This document shows positions 1-10,339 of a DNA stretch of 64,000 bases, one piece after another (the first letter of the stretch is position 1; every line of letters begins with the position of its first letter). The stretch covers positions 6,545,626 to 6,609,625 of the forward strand of contig BCIA01000002.1 of NCBI GenBank assembly GCA_001599815.1, in the 5' to 3' direction. Under the pieces are notes generated by a model. The model did not search any database. It was given only the letters and a program-made list of their open reading frames with translations, and had not been told where the DNA came from. This DNA comes from Furcasterigmium furcatum. Its lineage: Eukaryota; Ascomycota; Sordariomycetes; Glomerellales; Plectosphaerellaceae. The translations under genes were made by a program, and so were the position numbers.

Positions 1-36
1 ATTCGGGTCCCAGAGCCGATTCCTGGGTCAGACAAC

Positions 37-1827
37 ATGGCCAAGAAGACGGGTCCTGGCGCGAGCCAGGCTGCCCACACACCGCGTGCCGCGGCTGCGT
101 GGACGAATGTGCTCGCTGCTGTTCTTCTCGCGGGGCTGCTCGGCGCTGGCGCATACGTGACGTCTCAAACACTGATCATCGACGATACCCCGTACGACTG
201 GAAAAACTCCAGCCGTTCGCTCGGCCGTTTCATTTGGGGGATGTATCTTCCTGCGCAGACATGGAACATCGGCGTTACCATCATCGGCACGGCTGTTGGG
301 ATTATCACATCCCTTGCGATCACGGCGCAAGACGACTTCGCGACACGACGCGCGCTCGCTTCCGACGGAGGCTGCCCGGCCATATTTATCCGGCCGCTGA
401 CGGTCAAGCGAGGCGTGCAGCAGCTCATACGCGGCATGCTGGGGCCCGAGCGAACGCTCCTCTTCCTCTTGATGGCCGGCACAGCTATCATGTCCGCCAC
501 GACCATCGCCGTGTTTTCCATCCAGCAACAGACTCTCAGCGTCCTCAACCCCATGGCCTCGTATCCTCTGGAGGACATTTCCCGGGGCGGCTTCTTTATC
601 ACTGGGTTGAACTACTACAGCCCGGCTGGGAGTTACGGGACTGGCACCGGAGCGCTTGGCATGTTCATGTACAAGAGTGCGTACATCAACGCCCTGAAGG
701 CCAGGGGGAGGTACGACTCCGAGACCAGGACCATCGGCAACTCTGCCGAGTACATTGACGAGGCTAGTCTGATTGGTTTCACAGCCTATCCGACCCTCTG
801 GACTGGTGGAATTGGTCTCAACGTGGCCTCGTACGTTCATCGAACCGGCAACCCCTCTGGCTTCGCGCTCCCTCCCGCCCGTTCCTATGTCCTGGACAGC
901 CTTGAAGGAGACGTCTACGGCACGCGTATCAACGTAACGTGTGAGGAGGTGTCCGCCAGCTACACGGTGTCTGAGAACCGCGTCGACGACGTAAGGATCC
1001 AATCTGTGTGGAAACCTGACGGACCCAACATCACCACGATGTGGGATGAAGGGTACGGCAAGAGCTGGCGCTCGCTAGCCATCGGCACTGATGTTTGGGG
1101 CATCGGCGGTGACACGTCAGATCCGATTCTGGCGGTGGCAGTCGGGCGCCCAGAAGCGCTCGGTGGCGCATGGGTGGCCGAGTGCACATACTCGGGCCAC
1201 GACTACGTCACTGGCTTTCGACTCGACTCTCCCGATGGATTCATCAAATTTGGCCCAGATGAGAAGCACACGCTTTCAGAGATCACCCCGTTGTTCAAGC
1301 AGAGCATCGCCAACAGCACCAACATAGTCACGCAGCAGGGGTTGGGCGGCCAGCTGGTCCACGGTTTCCTAGACGCCGAATATAATCAGCAGGCCACGAA
1401 CCTGACCGGCATGGTGCCCGTCCTCGAGACGGTACTTTCCCAGGTGGGCGAGGCGTACGTCTCTCTCCTGCGGCAGAGCCGCGCCGAGTTCTCGAACGCG
1501 GACCCCACGACGAACATGCTGCAGCCGGACAACAGGAGCTTCCTGAACGTCCGGATCACGATTCGGCGGCTCGGCGGCGCGAGTTATGGGTGGCTAGCTG
1601 TGTACGGCGTCTTCCTTCTTTCGTGCATCTTTGGGCTGTGCAGGCTCTCCAGCCGAGCGAAGACCACCAGCTTTGAAGCTCAGGATGCCGTGGCGCTGAT
1701 TGCGAATGTGTACGACCCGAGCGTGGGCGGGAAGACACACTTGCGGTACGACAATGGTTTGACAATCGTCGGCAAATCATTGTCGGCAAATTCTGTACCC
1801 CAGGCCGGGGAAAATGGCTTTCAATAG
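37..1827 (+). CDS. Fungal four-span membrane protein, function unknown (possibly 5' partial)
   Basis: Single open frame of 596 codons. I do not recognise the family. Hydrophobic segments lie near residues 22-44, 75-98, 141-165 and 518-540. A large hydrophilic stretch of about 350 residues between the third and fourth spans has several N-x-S/T sequons and is probably outside the plasma membrane or in a lumen. This layout is common among uncharacterised Pezizomycotina membrane proteins. The frame stays open upstream to the window edge, so the ATG at 37 is the first visible Met and the true start could lie outside. No intron is needed. The last 60 or so residues look poorly ordered and are probably cytosolic. 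Confidence 0.75.
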   Translation: MAKKTGPGASQAAHTPRAAAAWTNVLAAVLLAGLLGAGAYVTSQTLIIDDTPYDWKNSSRSLGRFIWGMYLPAQTWNIGVTIIGTAVGIITSLAITAQDDFATRRALASDGGCPAIFIRPLTVKRGVQQLIRGMLGPERTLLFLLMAGTAIMSATTIAVFSIQQQTLSVLNPMASYPLEDISRGGFFITGLNYYSPAGSYGTGTGALGMFMYKSAYINALKARGRYDSETRTIGNSAEYIDEASLIGFTAYPTLWTGGIGLNVASYVHRTGNPSGFALPPARSYVLDSLEGDVYGTRINVTCEEVSASYTVSENRVDDVRIQSVWKPDGPNITTMWDEGYGKSWRSLAIGTDVWGIGGDTSDPILAVAVGRPEALGGAWVAECTYSGHDYVTGFRLDSPDGFIKFGPDEKHTLSEITPLFKQSIANSTNIVTQQGLGGQLVHGFLDAEYNQQATNLTGMVPVLETVLSQVGEAYVSLLRQSRAEFSNADPTTNMLQPDNRSFLNVRITIRRLGGASYGWLAVYGVFLLSCIFGLCRLSSRAKTTSFEAQDAVALIANVYDPSVGGKTHLRYDNGLTIVGKSLSANSVPQAGENGFQ

Positions 1828-2228
1828 ACGGACCTGTCCTCTTGGCCTGGGCTGATCGTCTTTTGATGTGTGGCAATGCACAGACGGCCCAATTCACGGA
1901 TCTTATAGGCTTGATGATACTTTCAACATACATGTAGGCAGAATTCGAACTGGTAACATTGCGTTTGAGCCAACGGCTTCCGTCTGTGAACCGGACTGTG
2001 GAAACATTCTCAGACGACTTATTTGACATGGTGCTCGTTAGTGAGATGGCCAAGTGGCCGAACAGCCATGGGAAGATCGGCGTGTTCGTCACGCAGACGA
2101 ATGAGGAAGCGGCGGGAATCGCCGGGTCATACTCTTGATGGCGGCTTTTGGGGCTCGAAATAGTAGTAGGCAGAAGTAATTTGCAATATAAAGCTATAGT
2201 GCCCTTGATTTGGAGCTCAAGTCGCTGA
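1828..2228. other. Intergenic stretch with one exon-like open frame
   Basis: Between the membrane protein and the iron-transporter relic there is no complete gene. From 1938 to 2138 on the plus strand a 66-codon frame follows a possible acceptor (tag ending at 1937) and ends in TGA. Its composition looks coding, but I could not find a convincing upstream exon or a family. It may be the last exon of a decayed gene. The rest of the interval shows nothing. Confidence 0.25.
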
Positions 2229-2293
2229 CTGTGAAACCCGCTGGTTGACAAGATACACGCATAACACCGCAGCCCCCGCCGCCAGGGATCGCA
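2229..2293 (-). pseudogene. Relic of the 3' end of a vacuolar iron transporter (VIT/CCC1) gene
   Basis: This 65-base stretch matches 9575-9639, the last codons of the intact VIT-type gene, in the same orientation with about 7 differences. The copy covers only the C-terminal ~20 codons of the family. The base set at the stop codon differs (ctg here, cta there), so the stop is lost. Similarity ends sharply on both sides. It lies 85 bases past the stop of the siderophore transporter. I read it as the remains of a second VIT gene or of a local duplication; a shared mobile fragment is the alternative. Confidence 0.6.
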
Positions 2294-2377
2294 GGTCTGG
2301 GCATTTCATTTCGAGTGATGGTTCCAGGTTGAAGTTCAAGGTCCCACCTAACACTCATGCGACCAGCTCAGTGTGCC

Positions 2378-4190
2378 TCACTTGGCATCATCTTGAAGCT
2401 CCTTCTCCTTGTCCGCCTTGACGGCGCCCTCAGCTTCCGGTTGAGTCTGCTGATCTGAGAGTATCGGGTTGCGCAGGAACAACGAGAAGATGAGCATCAG
2501 GACAACGATGCAGATTGCGGTTATCGTGAGGATCCGCTGAATGTAGCGATAACTGACAATGATGGCGTCTCGCTCGGGTGACCCGATGGCGTAGGTCGGC
2601 ACCACAGTCAGTGGCGAAGCGTAGACCAGGGAGGCCAAGGTGTCGTTGTTGAACGGCGCGAGGTTCTTGCTGAGCTCGTCGAACAGGGTCTGCGACCATA
2701 TTGCGCCCGAGACACAGTTACCGAAGGCCTGGCCGATGGAGTTGACTGTGAAGACCAGCGATATCAGGATGCCGACGTACTCGTGTCGTGCTGCGGTCTG
2801 CACCAGGATCAGGACCGGCCAGCTGAAGAAACCAGCGGCGGTGCCGATGACGACTTCACCGCCGATGATGCCGGCCTTTGAAGCCGAGCCGCCGCGGTAG
2901 TGGTAGATCAGTCCGCCCCCGACGAACCAGAGAAGGATTCCTGCGATGATGAACTCTTTCAGGCGACGGACCTTGATGACGACGACTCCCAGGAGAGAGC
3001 CCACGACGACGGCGCAGAAACTGTAGAGCGAGGCGACGCGGGTGGCTCCCTCGATGGAGAAGTTGTAAGAAACCAGGAGCAGGGTAAACAGATAGTTGCC
3101 ATGGACCATGAAGGCGAAGGGGAAGCAGCAGCTGATTCCGAGGCCAGCCCAGACGGTCCGGTCTTTGAGGAGATGGAACGGGAGCATCGGATAGGCAGTC
3201 CTGCGCTCCCAGACAACGAAGGCTGGGAAGAGCAAGAAGCCAACCACGATGGGGGCCAGTATGCCCGGATCCTGCCACCTCATGCTCTGGCCACCCGCCA
3301 AAGTCAGGGGGATCAGGGTCATCGCGAGCCCTGCCGTGAGGATTAGGATGCCGATGACGTCGAGTTCCCAGAAGAGCGCTCCGAGCGACCGAAGTCGAAG
3401 AGGGGACGGGCCTGCCTCGATGACAGTTCTCTTGCTGGCCTGCCGCCCCAGAACAAACATGGTAACTATGAGGGGCAGCGAGGACACGGGAATCATGATG
3501 GCGAACATCTTGATACCCCACTGCCACCCGACTGTGCTGAGCACCGCAGATGTGATGTTTCCGCTGATCCAGGTGTTCAGAAGGAAACCCCAGTTCTAAC
3601 CATCATGTCAGCAACAGATATACTCTCCAAATGCCGTGATTACCTACTGGCACGAAAGCAAAAAACAGCCTGGTCTTCATCGAAGTGAAGTCGGCAATCA
3701 TGATCTCAATCGTCAGGATGGAAAGGGTGTATCCCAGCTGGTGCAGGACGGCGCCGCCGGCAAATCCCTGGACGTTGACGGAGAAGGCCTCAATGATGGT
3801 CCCGGCCATGCTGAGCAGCACGGCGACGGTAAAGACCTCCACGCGGCCGAAAACATCGGTCAATCTGGCCGTCGAAGGCTGGATAGCGGCTGCCACCACT
3901 CCTCGGATGACGTTGATCGTCGACAGCAGGGAGTGGTTTTGGAAAGACGAGGTGGCGTATGGGACGTAGGAGTTGCGGACCAGGAAGTCGAGGCCCAGAG
4001 CATAGCTGACGAGGAAGATGCTGGAGAAGAAGATCCAGCGCTTCGTCGTATTCAGCTGGGCGGCGGCAGCCTCCACACGAATAACGCCCGGGGAGATCTC
4101 ATGATGCCGCCTCTGCGCGTCCGGTTCGGTGGCGCTGATGACTTGGGCGGCCTTCTGGCCCTGGTTCTGGATGTTGCGTTCTGTGTCCAT
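2378..4190 (-). CDS. Siderophore-iron transporter, major facilitator superfamily (Sit/Mir type)
   Basis: Two exons, 3648-4190 and 2378-3595, joined across a 52-base intron (donor GTAGGT, branch GCTGAC, acceptor TTAG, phase 0), give 586 residues, the normal length for this family. The N-terminal half carries the family stretch NVIRGVVAAAIQPSTARLTD around residue 90 and a hydrophilic cytosolic tail of about 50 residues. The junction restores the NTWISGNITSAVL-type segment after the fifth span. The family imports ferric hydroxamate siderophores by proton symport at the plasma membrane. Upstream, an ATCAGATAA site at 4533 fits control by an iron-responsive GATA repressor. The specific siderophore cannot be told from sequence. 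Confidence 0.92.
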
Positions 4191-5010
4191 TGGAGGTCAC
4201 TTTCATCTGAAAGACAGATGGTTCTTGGCTAGAGAAGGATGCAGGGTTTCGCCCACTTATACAACAGTCACGGCCTCTCCAACGACCTAGACAGGGCAGA
4301 GTTTTCAGAGGCGCGATATTGGCCATGTCAGGCGATTTGTGCGTACCTAGACCCTGCTTGCCTGCTCAGACCAAGCACACGAAGCGCATGATCGGCGGGA
4401 GTCGCCCAGTCTCGGCGAGTCACACTCGTTGCCGATGCGTCTTTTATCTAATCAGATGATCAAATATGGGCCGGACGGCGGGGGGTGGCTGCTCGGCCTG
4501 TGCGCGCCAGGGTTGCCATTGGCCGGCATTGGATCAGATAATCTTAGCCAAGGTACTCAGACCGGCTCAGAGATGCAGGAGTCTCGGAGAACGTCGGCCT
4601 GGGGCCGGCTGGAGCATGTTCGGAAACCGAAGATTCATCTCAGCGCCAGCACGAGGGCCAAAGAGAGACCGTCGTGTGGAGATATGGTATTCAGGATGCA
4701 CATGTTGGCACGACGATTGACGGTGCATGGCTCTGGCGTTGTTCGCTGCAAGACACGCTTCATATTTCAACTGGTGTAACCATATGGATAGATAATCTTA
4801 CTCGATGAGGTAGAATAGCCTGCACGTGAGCCAGTTCCCATTAGGAGGCGGCTTCTCTACAGCCAGAGCATCGTTCAGGCCCTGGAGCAGAACGACAGAC
4901 CCAGCGGTACCGAGTACTTGGATCCCGTACGGCTGAATCTTGGGTTAATAGGGTGAGTCGACGTCGTGGTGCTTGTAGGCCTTCTTTAACCGCACCGTGC
5001 TTAGACTAGT
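4191..5010. other. Intergenic region upstream of the siderophore transporter
   Basis: No gene is supported here. It holds the promoter of the siderophore transporter, with several AGATAA-type cores (4444-4452 in inverse orientation, 4533-4541, and near 4788), and the 3' flank of the MpaB-type oxygenase gene. Confidence 0.6.
4533..4541 (+). promoter_or_regulatory. Candidate binding site for an iron-responsive GATA factor (SreA/Sre1 type)
   Basis: The sequence ATCAGATAA is an exact match to ATCWGATAA, the extended site known for fungal iron-regulatory GATA factors. It lies 343 bases upstream of the transporter start. A related inverse element (TTATCTAAT, one mismatch) is at 4444-4452. Assignment is by consensus and context only. 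Confidence 0.5.
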
Positions 5011-6458
5011 TTAGGAGAACGGACAGGTTCCAACGTCCCTGGCCATGATTTTTGTGATGTCAGGCTGCATCTCCTCGATGCCCTTGCCCTCCTGCGGCGC
5101 CGGTCCAACGAACGGCAAATCGTATCCATGAGGTTTGAAGCGTTCGCCTTGAGAGCCTGGTGACCTTCCCCCGAAGGCGAGAAGCTGCAGGGCCGTGGGA
5201 CCCCATTTAGACCAAAATGTTGGCTTTACATACCACGGCTGCAGGATCATCCTTTCGAAGTTATACAGGTTCGTTTTCGGATCTGGCGAGCGACTGATGG
5301 GGTAGACGGCGAGGAATCCCGGACGTGGGAGGGCGAGATATCGCAGGACGAACCGGCGAGCGGCGTAGAAAGTAGCCACAGTGGTAGAAACCAACAGACC
5401 AGGGTCGTCCATCCTACAGGAGTTGGACGAGTCAGCGCAAGCTTCATGCGCTGTCAAAACGAAAGATAGACCCACCACAGACTTGTTCTCATTACTTCGT
5501 CCAGGTCGCGGCGACAGCTCCCTTCATGGACCGGCCCATAAAGCCCGGCAACTTTTCAAACGCACTGTCGACGTATGACGCCACGTACTGCTTGTTGCTT
5601 TCGGTAGGTCGAGCCACCCGTCTCTCATAGTCGACGGTCCAGTCGACAAGCTCATTAAGGAAATGTAGCCCATCGGTCCACTCATTGTTCGACGGCAAGA
5701 GATAGTACGGGATTTGCAGGTCCTCGCCCACCGACTTATGGTAGACTCCTAAGGCACACTTCTCGGTGTCAGTGAGAGGTCGCCACTCCTCGCGCTCGAT
5801 CACTCTGAGAATCTCAGCCGCGCCATCGCCGAGGGTATGGAGCAGATCCTCATCGCTAATCTTGCCAGCGGCACGGTATCGAGAGTGTCTAGCGAGGCGC
5901 CATCAGTGACTGCTTTTACACGGACCTCGGTTTGCGACCACTCACAGGTAGTTGATTCTGGCCACTGCAATTGCGTAGCGTTCTGAGCCGCGAATATTAA
6001 GTGCACTTTCACGTAAGAGGATCTCGGTGTCGATAGCTCGCTTCCCGACGTTGCGTCTGCTGCTTTGCCCTGTAGACATCATGAGTTTGGATATACTAGG
6101 CATACAGCCAGTCTACCGATTGGATGCAATTAGTGACTTCCATCCACGGGTTGATATCCCCCTGAGGGTAGAGAAGGAGCGTGCTTGCCTTTAACTGGGC
6201 CATTCGGCGGGCTTTTGCAAAGGCTCGTGGAAACTCGAGCTGTTGTAGCTCCTCGTTGATCTTATGAGACTCACTAACAGTCATACTGGCTAGTGGCCTT
6301 CCATCTTGGGCGAATGGGCGTTGTATCTTGGCCATACGGCAATATCGTAGACCTCGAACTAGAAGAACATAGAATGTCACAGCAACAACGACAGTAGTAC
6401 GGGAAACCCCCCAGTTCGAAAGGCTCATCGTTTCTGCGAAAGAGATTTGGAGTGGCAT
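5011..6458 (-). CDS. ER-bound oxygenase, MpaB / rubber-oxygenase-like (DUF2236) family
   Basis: Four exons (6189-6458, 5946-6112, 5496-5888, 5011-5413) give 410 residues, close to the usual family length. An N-terminal membrane segment (about residues 15-33) is followed by the RYCRMAKIQ motif, LEFPRAFAKARRMA, then HSRYRAAGKISDEDLLHTL and EREEWRPLT, all in family order. A proline- and tryptophan-containing C-terminal block (LPRP...PWYV) completes it. Family members are haem-type oxygenases; MpaB cleaves a farnesyl chain in mycophenolic acid synthesis. No biosynthetic core gene is next to it, so the substrate is unknown. The first intron (6113-6188) starts with GC instead of GT; the others are GT-AG with good branch points. 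Confidence 0.85.
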
Positions 6459-7470
6459 CTTTCTTGTCCAGCGTAGGATAAGAGCCGGTGATGATTTTTG
6501 TCAACAAGAGTCGACGTCGGCGGGCGCCCACCTGCCTGAGTCCGTCTGATATTTATGTTCTCGCTCTTTATGCTCGGCGTAAGCCTCGCTTCCATGCGCT
6601 TCGCAGTGGTCACTTTTCGACTAGGTCCTCTTTGGGGGAGTGGCTGGCCATGGCGTGCGGAAAATTTGGCCTGTCAGCTGACGCGGGCACGAATCTCTGT
6701 CGTATAGTCTCACTCTGTTGAGTCAACTGGTAGAGGTCGTTGAGAAAAGCAAAGCGGCTGCCGCTGAGCTTGGCCTCAATGCCTGTGTAAGGGCGACATT
6801 GGCGACCAAAACGACACCTGAAGGAAAAGCCAGGACTGAGCAGGCAGTCAAGAGGATACCAAGCGCGCGCGCACTCTAGATGGATGGCACCTGCGCCGGA
6901 GAGAACGGCATCAAGTACGGGAAGAAGGCCCAAACAACTCCGAAGTACGTCGTCTGAGGCAGGGATTGGGGTTCGCATGTCGCCAAACGATCTGGAGCCC
7001 CTGATTGATTGAGTGTGCTCACCCTCGGACTTGAGGTCGCAGACAGGCTGAGGTCAGAAACCCCCCTGTCCAGGCGAGGTTAGGTGGGCCCCTTGACTTT
7101 GGAGGTGAGTGGGATCCCATGTCCTACGTGCAGTGGAAGGTCTCCATGACGATGGTGTAAGCACAGCCGCCCAGGGAGTGCCATCTGTTAGCAACGCCAG
7201 CTAGGGTCAAGAATCCCGATTTGCAGCGCTGACGACCACGGGGGGGAGCTGCGAGGGACCTGGACACCCCATGCCAATTACAGCAGCTCAGACCTTACTA
7301 TTGGTCGGTTAAAGGCGAGGAAAAGCCGAAGCCACCCGGCTGCCTCACGTTGCACAGACTGTCTTAGTGAGACTGACTGGCTTGCGCGATCTTTCCTGGC
7401 CGTTGTGGCAATCGTCAACCACATCAACGGAGCTTGGTGAATCACCAAGGCTGATTGTAGTACCGCCTCT
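6459..7470. other. Intergenic region with one doubtful small open frame
   Basis: The minus strand holds an ATG-initiated frame of 122 codons at 6610-6978 that I do not recognise; composition alone does not make it convincing. The rest should hold the two divergent promoters of the MpaB-type gene and the ARF-like gene. No TATA box or repeat stands out. Confidence 0.3.
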
Positions 7471-9302
7471 ATGTGTAAGCATCCCTAATTTCCTGTATTG
7501 GTCTAAACTGTCTATCTTCAAAGTTCTTTTACGTGTGCTGACAAGAGCGACAATAGCACTGGTACGCTGGTTGACGGGCAGCAAGCCCCGCGTCGGCATC
7601 CTGCTCGGCAGCGACACCTCGGGAAAAACCACAGCCCTTTACCAGCTGAAGCTGGGCGAGACCGTGGCGACGATTCCAACCATGGGGTTTAACATGGAAG
7701 AGATCAGACGCGGCTCAAGGGGCGACTTCTCCCTCTGGGATCTCGGCGGTCCGCCCACCAGCGAGACATCTAGTTACTTACACGCTGCTGATACTAACGT
7801 CGACCAGGCTGCGATCAGATGCGCGCCCTCGTCCGCCACTACTTTAGGCCTGAGCGATTCGTTCTCTTCTTCCACAACTGCACCGAGGTCGAGGGCGCCC
7901 GCCTGGAATTCTCCCTAACGTACTTTCGCGACGCTGTGGCCATGATGAGGGAGATGGGCGTGACGCACGTGTGGGTGCTCCTCACGAAGCAGGATCTCGT
8001 CCCTGATGCCGAGAGATCGGCTATCGTCCAGCGACTTCGGACCATCTTCGAAGCCGAGATTCCTCAGTCCAAGGGTACGCCAGCTATCCGCATCATCGAC
8101 ACGCCAGGCTTGAGCGCCTTGAACAGCCAGCAGATGCATGCCGTTCTCGACCAAGTCAAGCATACGCTGGACGATGAGAAAAGGACTGGGCCGCCAGTCA
8201 CTCAACCCATTACTCTCGCAGCACAGGAATCTAGCGACTATGAATTAATGAAGGGAGTCAAAGAGGCCTCGGCAGAGCAGCCTTCATCCGAGATTTTCTG
8301 GCGCGACTTCATGAGCGGCAAACTCTCGACATGGGGACACTATGCCCATCTTCGATCAGGCTACTTCGTCATGCTTCAGGTTTTGGCCGAGAATCGCAAT
8401 ATCATGGATTGTGCGGATACTTTCTTAGAGCACCTCGCCCGGCTGAGAGAGCTGAATCCCCAGCGGTTTAGGAACACAGCGCACCGGTACGTGCGAATGA
8501 CGGGCTCTTCCGAGCCCCAGCTCACGGCACGCTGACACAATGTAGGACAATGACAATATTCTGGCTTTTGATGCTTCAGATGGCGACACTCAGGTGCCAG
8601 CAGGCTGCAGGCCGAAGCTCTTCGAGCCGCGACCACTTTGCAGATATTCTTCTTCGCAGCCCATACCTCATGGACACCGGCCTGTGGCAGAGACATTACT
8701 CCAAGGACCTCATGTTCAGCCCAGCGGCGCGGGAACACTGGCACTGGCCCGATCTCGAGCCGCTCCCGGCATCTTTTGTCAATTCCGCCGGCGCTGCACC
8801 GGCATTCCCGCCAGAAAGCGGCCACGACCCGGACCGGCTGATCAGGTTCGCCCTCATGGTCGTCCAGACGAGCTTGCGGTCCTCGGTCAATCGCGGTGCC
8901 ATCATCAAGAACGTCCTTCCGGCGCTCGAGCAATCGACCATCCAGCTCCGGGCGCTAAAGTGTCCCATCCCTCCGTATTCCGAGACGCAGGCCTACTTCT
9001 GGATTCAGTTTGTTCACGCCTGTTTGGCATCTGTTGCCTCGGACGCTGCACAGGGAATGTCGCTCCTCATCTTCAAGGATCGCTACGGGGTCTTGGGTCA
9101 GGAGTGGTCCCGGTACTACACGAGGAATGCCTGGGAGAGTATCGATGCTCGGGGATCTTTTGTACCCCCGGACTTGAAGCCCTTGCCAAACGTCGTCAAT
9201 GCACCCTCCGTGGAAAGAGTCGACCACCAGGACGCTGTAGTATCGCGGCATTTGACACTCGATGAGGCAATGGCGATACTCGTGGCTGGGGCTCTTAAGT
9301 AG
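7471..9302 (+). CDS. Divergent ARF-like small GTPase with a long C-terminal extension
   Basis: Four exons (7471-7474, 7557-7748, 7808-8486, 8546-9302) give 543 residues. The first coding exon is only ATG plus one base; its intron has GTAAGC, GCTGAC and AATAG. Residues 13-73 are clearly ARF type: P-loop GSDTSGKT (19-26), switch I IPTMGFN (41-47), and WDLGG (62-66) followed by CDQMR. The base-recognition motif reads TKQD instead of NKQD. The catalytic glutamine after DxGG is cysteine (residue 67), and glycine 2, needed for myristoylation, is missing. From about residue 200 the chain continues for some 340 residues that I do not recognise. ARF proteins steer membrane traffic; this one may bind GTP but hydrolyse it poorly. 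Intron 2 has a weak donor (GTCCGC) but a perfect TACTAAC branch site. Confidence 0.82.
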
Positions 9303-9358
9303 GACCCCCAATGGGATCTCCAGGGAGCAGAGTCGAGATCTCTCGGGTCTGATGAGAA

Positions 9359-9375
9359 GGGGGGGGGTGGGGGGG
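9359..9375 (+). other. G-tract between two convergent genes
   Basis: Nine G, one T, then seven G. It lies between the 3' ends of the ARF-like gene and the VIT-type gene. It could fold as a quadruplex or be a sequencing-sensitive homopolymer. Confidence 0.5.
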
Positions 9376-9574
9376 ATGAGACTGAGGAAGCCATCGATTG
9401 TTGCTGCAGACGAGGATTAGTGCAGCCAAATCCTTCGAACGTGTAGTACAATAACTCCCAAGTTCCAACACTGCCTTGACGTCATCTGGGGTGAGGAAAA
9501 AGATCAGGTGAAGTCATCTTCACATTCACGGATGCCTCTTTGCCATGGTCGGCAACTGGAGGCGGAGTCTATGG

Positions 9575-10339
9575 CTATGAATCCCGGTGGTTGACAAGAT
9601 ACACGCATAACACAGCGGCCCCCGCCGCCAGCGATCCCAGCAAAGCCATCTGCAGCCCTTCCCAAAGCGACCTCCATGTATTCGGCCTGGAACTTCTCAG
9701 TACCCGGTCCTTCAGTGCTCCGTACGCGAATAGAGCGACCAGGCAGACGATGATGCTCCATTTGAGCCCGTCGCCGACGTTGCCGGCGAAGCAGTATGGC
9801 AATAGCGGCAGGAGACCACCGATGATGTAGCCCATGGAGATTGACAGGCCGGAGATGATGGCGGAGAATGACTTCTTCTCATCGACATTTCGTGTTCGTG
9901 AACCCTCATCGAAAGATGTGTCTTCATATCGACTAGTCGATTCCGCATCGACCGCTTGCAGGACTGCCAGAACAGTCTCGTCAGGGAGACCCAGCTCGGC
10001 TAGTCGCCTTTTCAAGGCTGCTTCATGAATCCGAGGGTAGTCCTTCTTTTCCATTTCGCCGTCTTCGCTGTCCCTAGGGGTCTCCAGCATTCGCCTCTCT
10101 TCATCTGACGGCTCGGAAGAGGCCTCACGCTCCGCCCGAGCTGCGTCCCGCGCGGAGAGGTAGCCTCCGATGCCCATGCTGATGCAGCCGGCGCATAGCT
10201 CGGCGATTCCCGCGTAGATGACGGTGTCTGTTCTGCCCAGGGAGCTCAGCCCGGCTGTGAGGGCGAAGGGCACGGTGAGTCCATCGGAGAAGCCGAGCGT
10301 GAAGTCGGAGAGAAACGCTGCAATTCTGGGTGACGGCAT
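9575..10339 (-). CDS. Vacuolar iron/manganese transporter, VIT1/CCC1 family
   Basis: Single exon of 254 residues. The first span carries the family signature FSDGLTVPFALTAGLSS (residues 15-31), followed by the second span with CAGCISMGIGGYLSARDAA. A charged cytosolic domain of about 85 residues follows, then three C-terminal spans. The family moves cytosolic ferrous iron (or manganese) into the vacuole in exchange for protons and protects against iron excess. I chose the ATG at 10339; the frame runs 15 codons further upstream but without an ATG, and an additional 5' exon cannot be excluded because many homologues have a longer N-terminus. The 3' 65 bases have a decayed copy at 2229-2293. Confidence 0.88.
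   Translation of the reverse strand: MPSPRIAAFLSDFTLGFSDGLTVPFALTAGLSSLGRTDTVIYAGIAELCAGCISMGIGGYLSARDAARAEREASSEPSDEERRMLETPRDSEDGEMEKKDYPRIHEAALKRRLAELGLPDETVLAVLQAVDAESTSRYEDTSFDEGSRTRNVDEKKSFSAIISGLSISMGYIIGGLLPLLPYCFAGNVGDGLKWSIIVCLVALFAYGALKDRVLRSSRPNTWRSLWEGLQMALLGSLAAGAAVLCVYLVNHRDS

Noticed and set aside
1556..2251. Minus-strand open frame of 231 codons
   Set aside because: Overlaps the 3' end of the first gene on the opposite strand, lacks an ATG fit to coding text and spans the iron-transporter ghost; treated as a shadow.
5011..6458. A mycophenolic-acid-type biosynthetic cluster around the MpaB-like gene
   Set aside because: No polyketide synthase, prenyltransferase or methyltransferase lies nearby.
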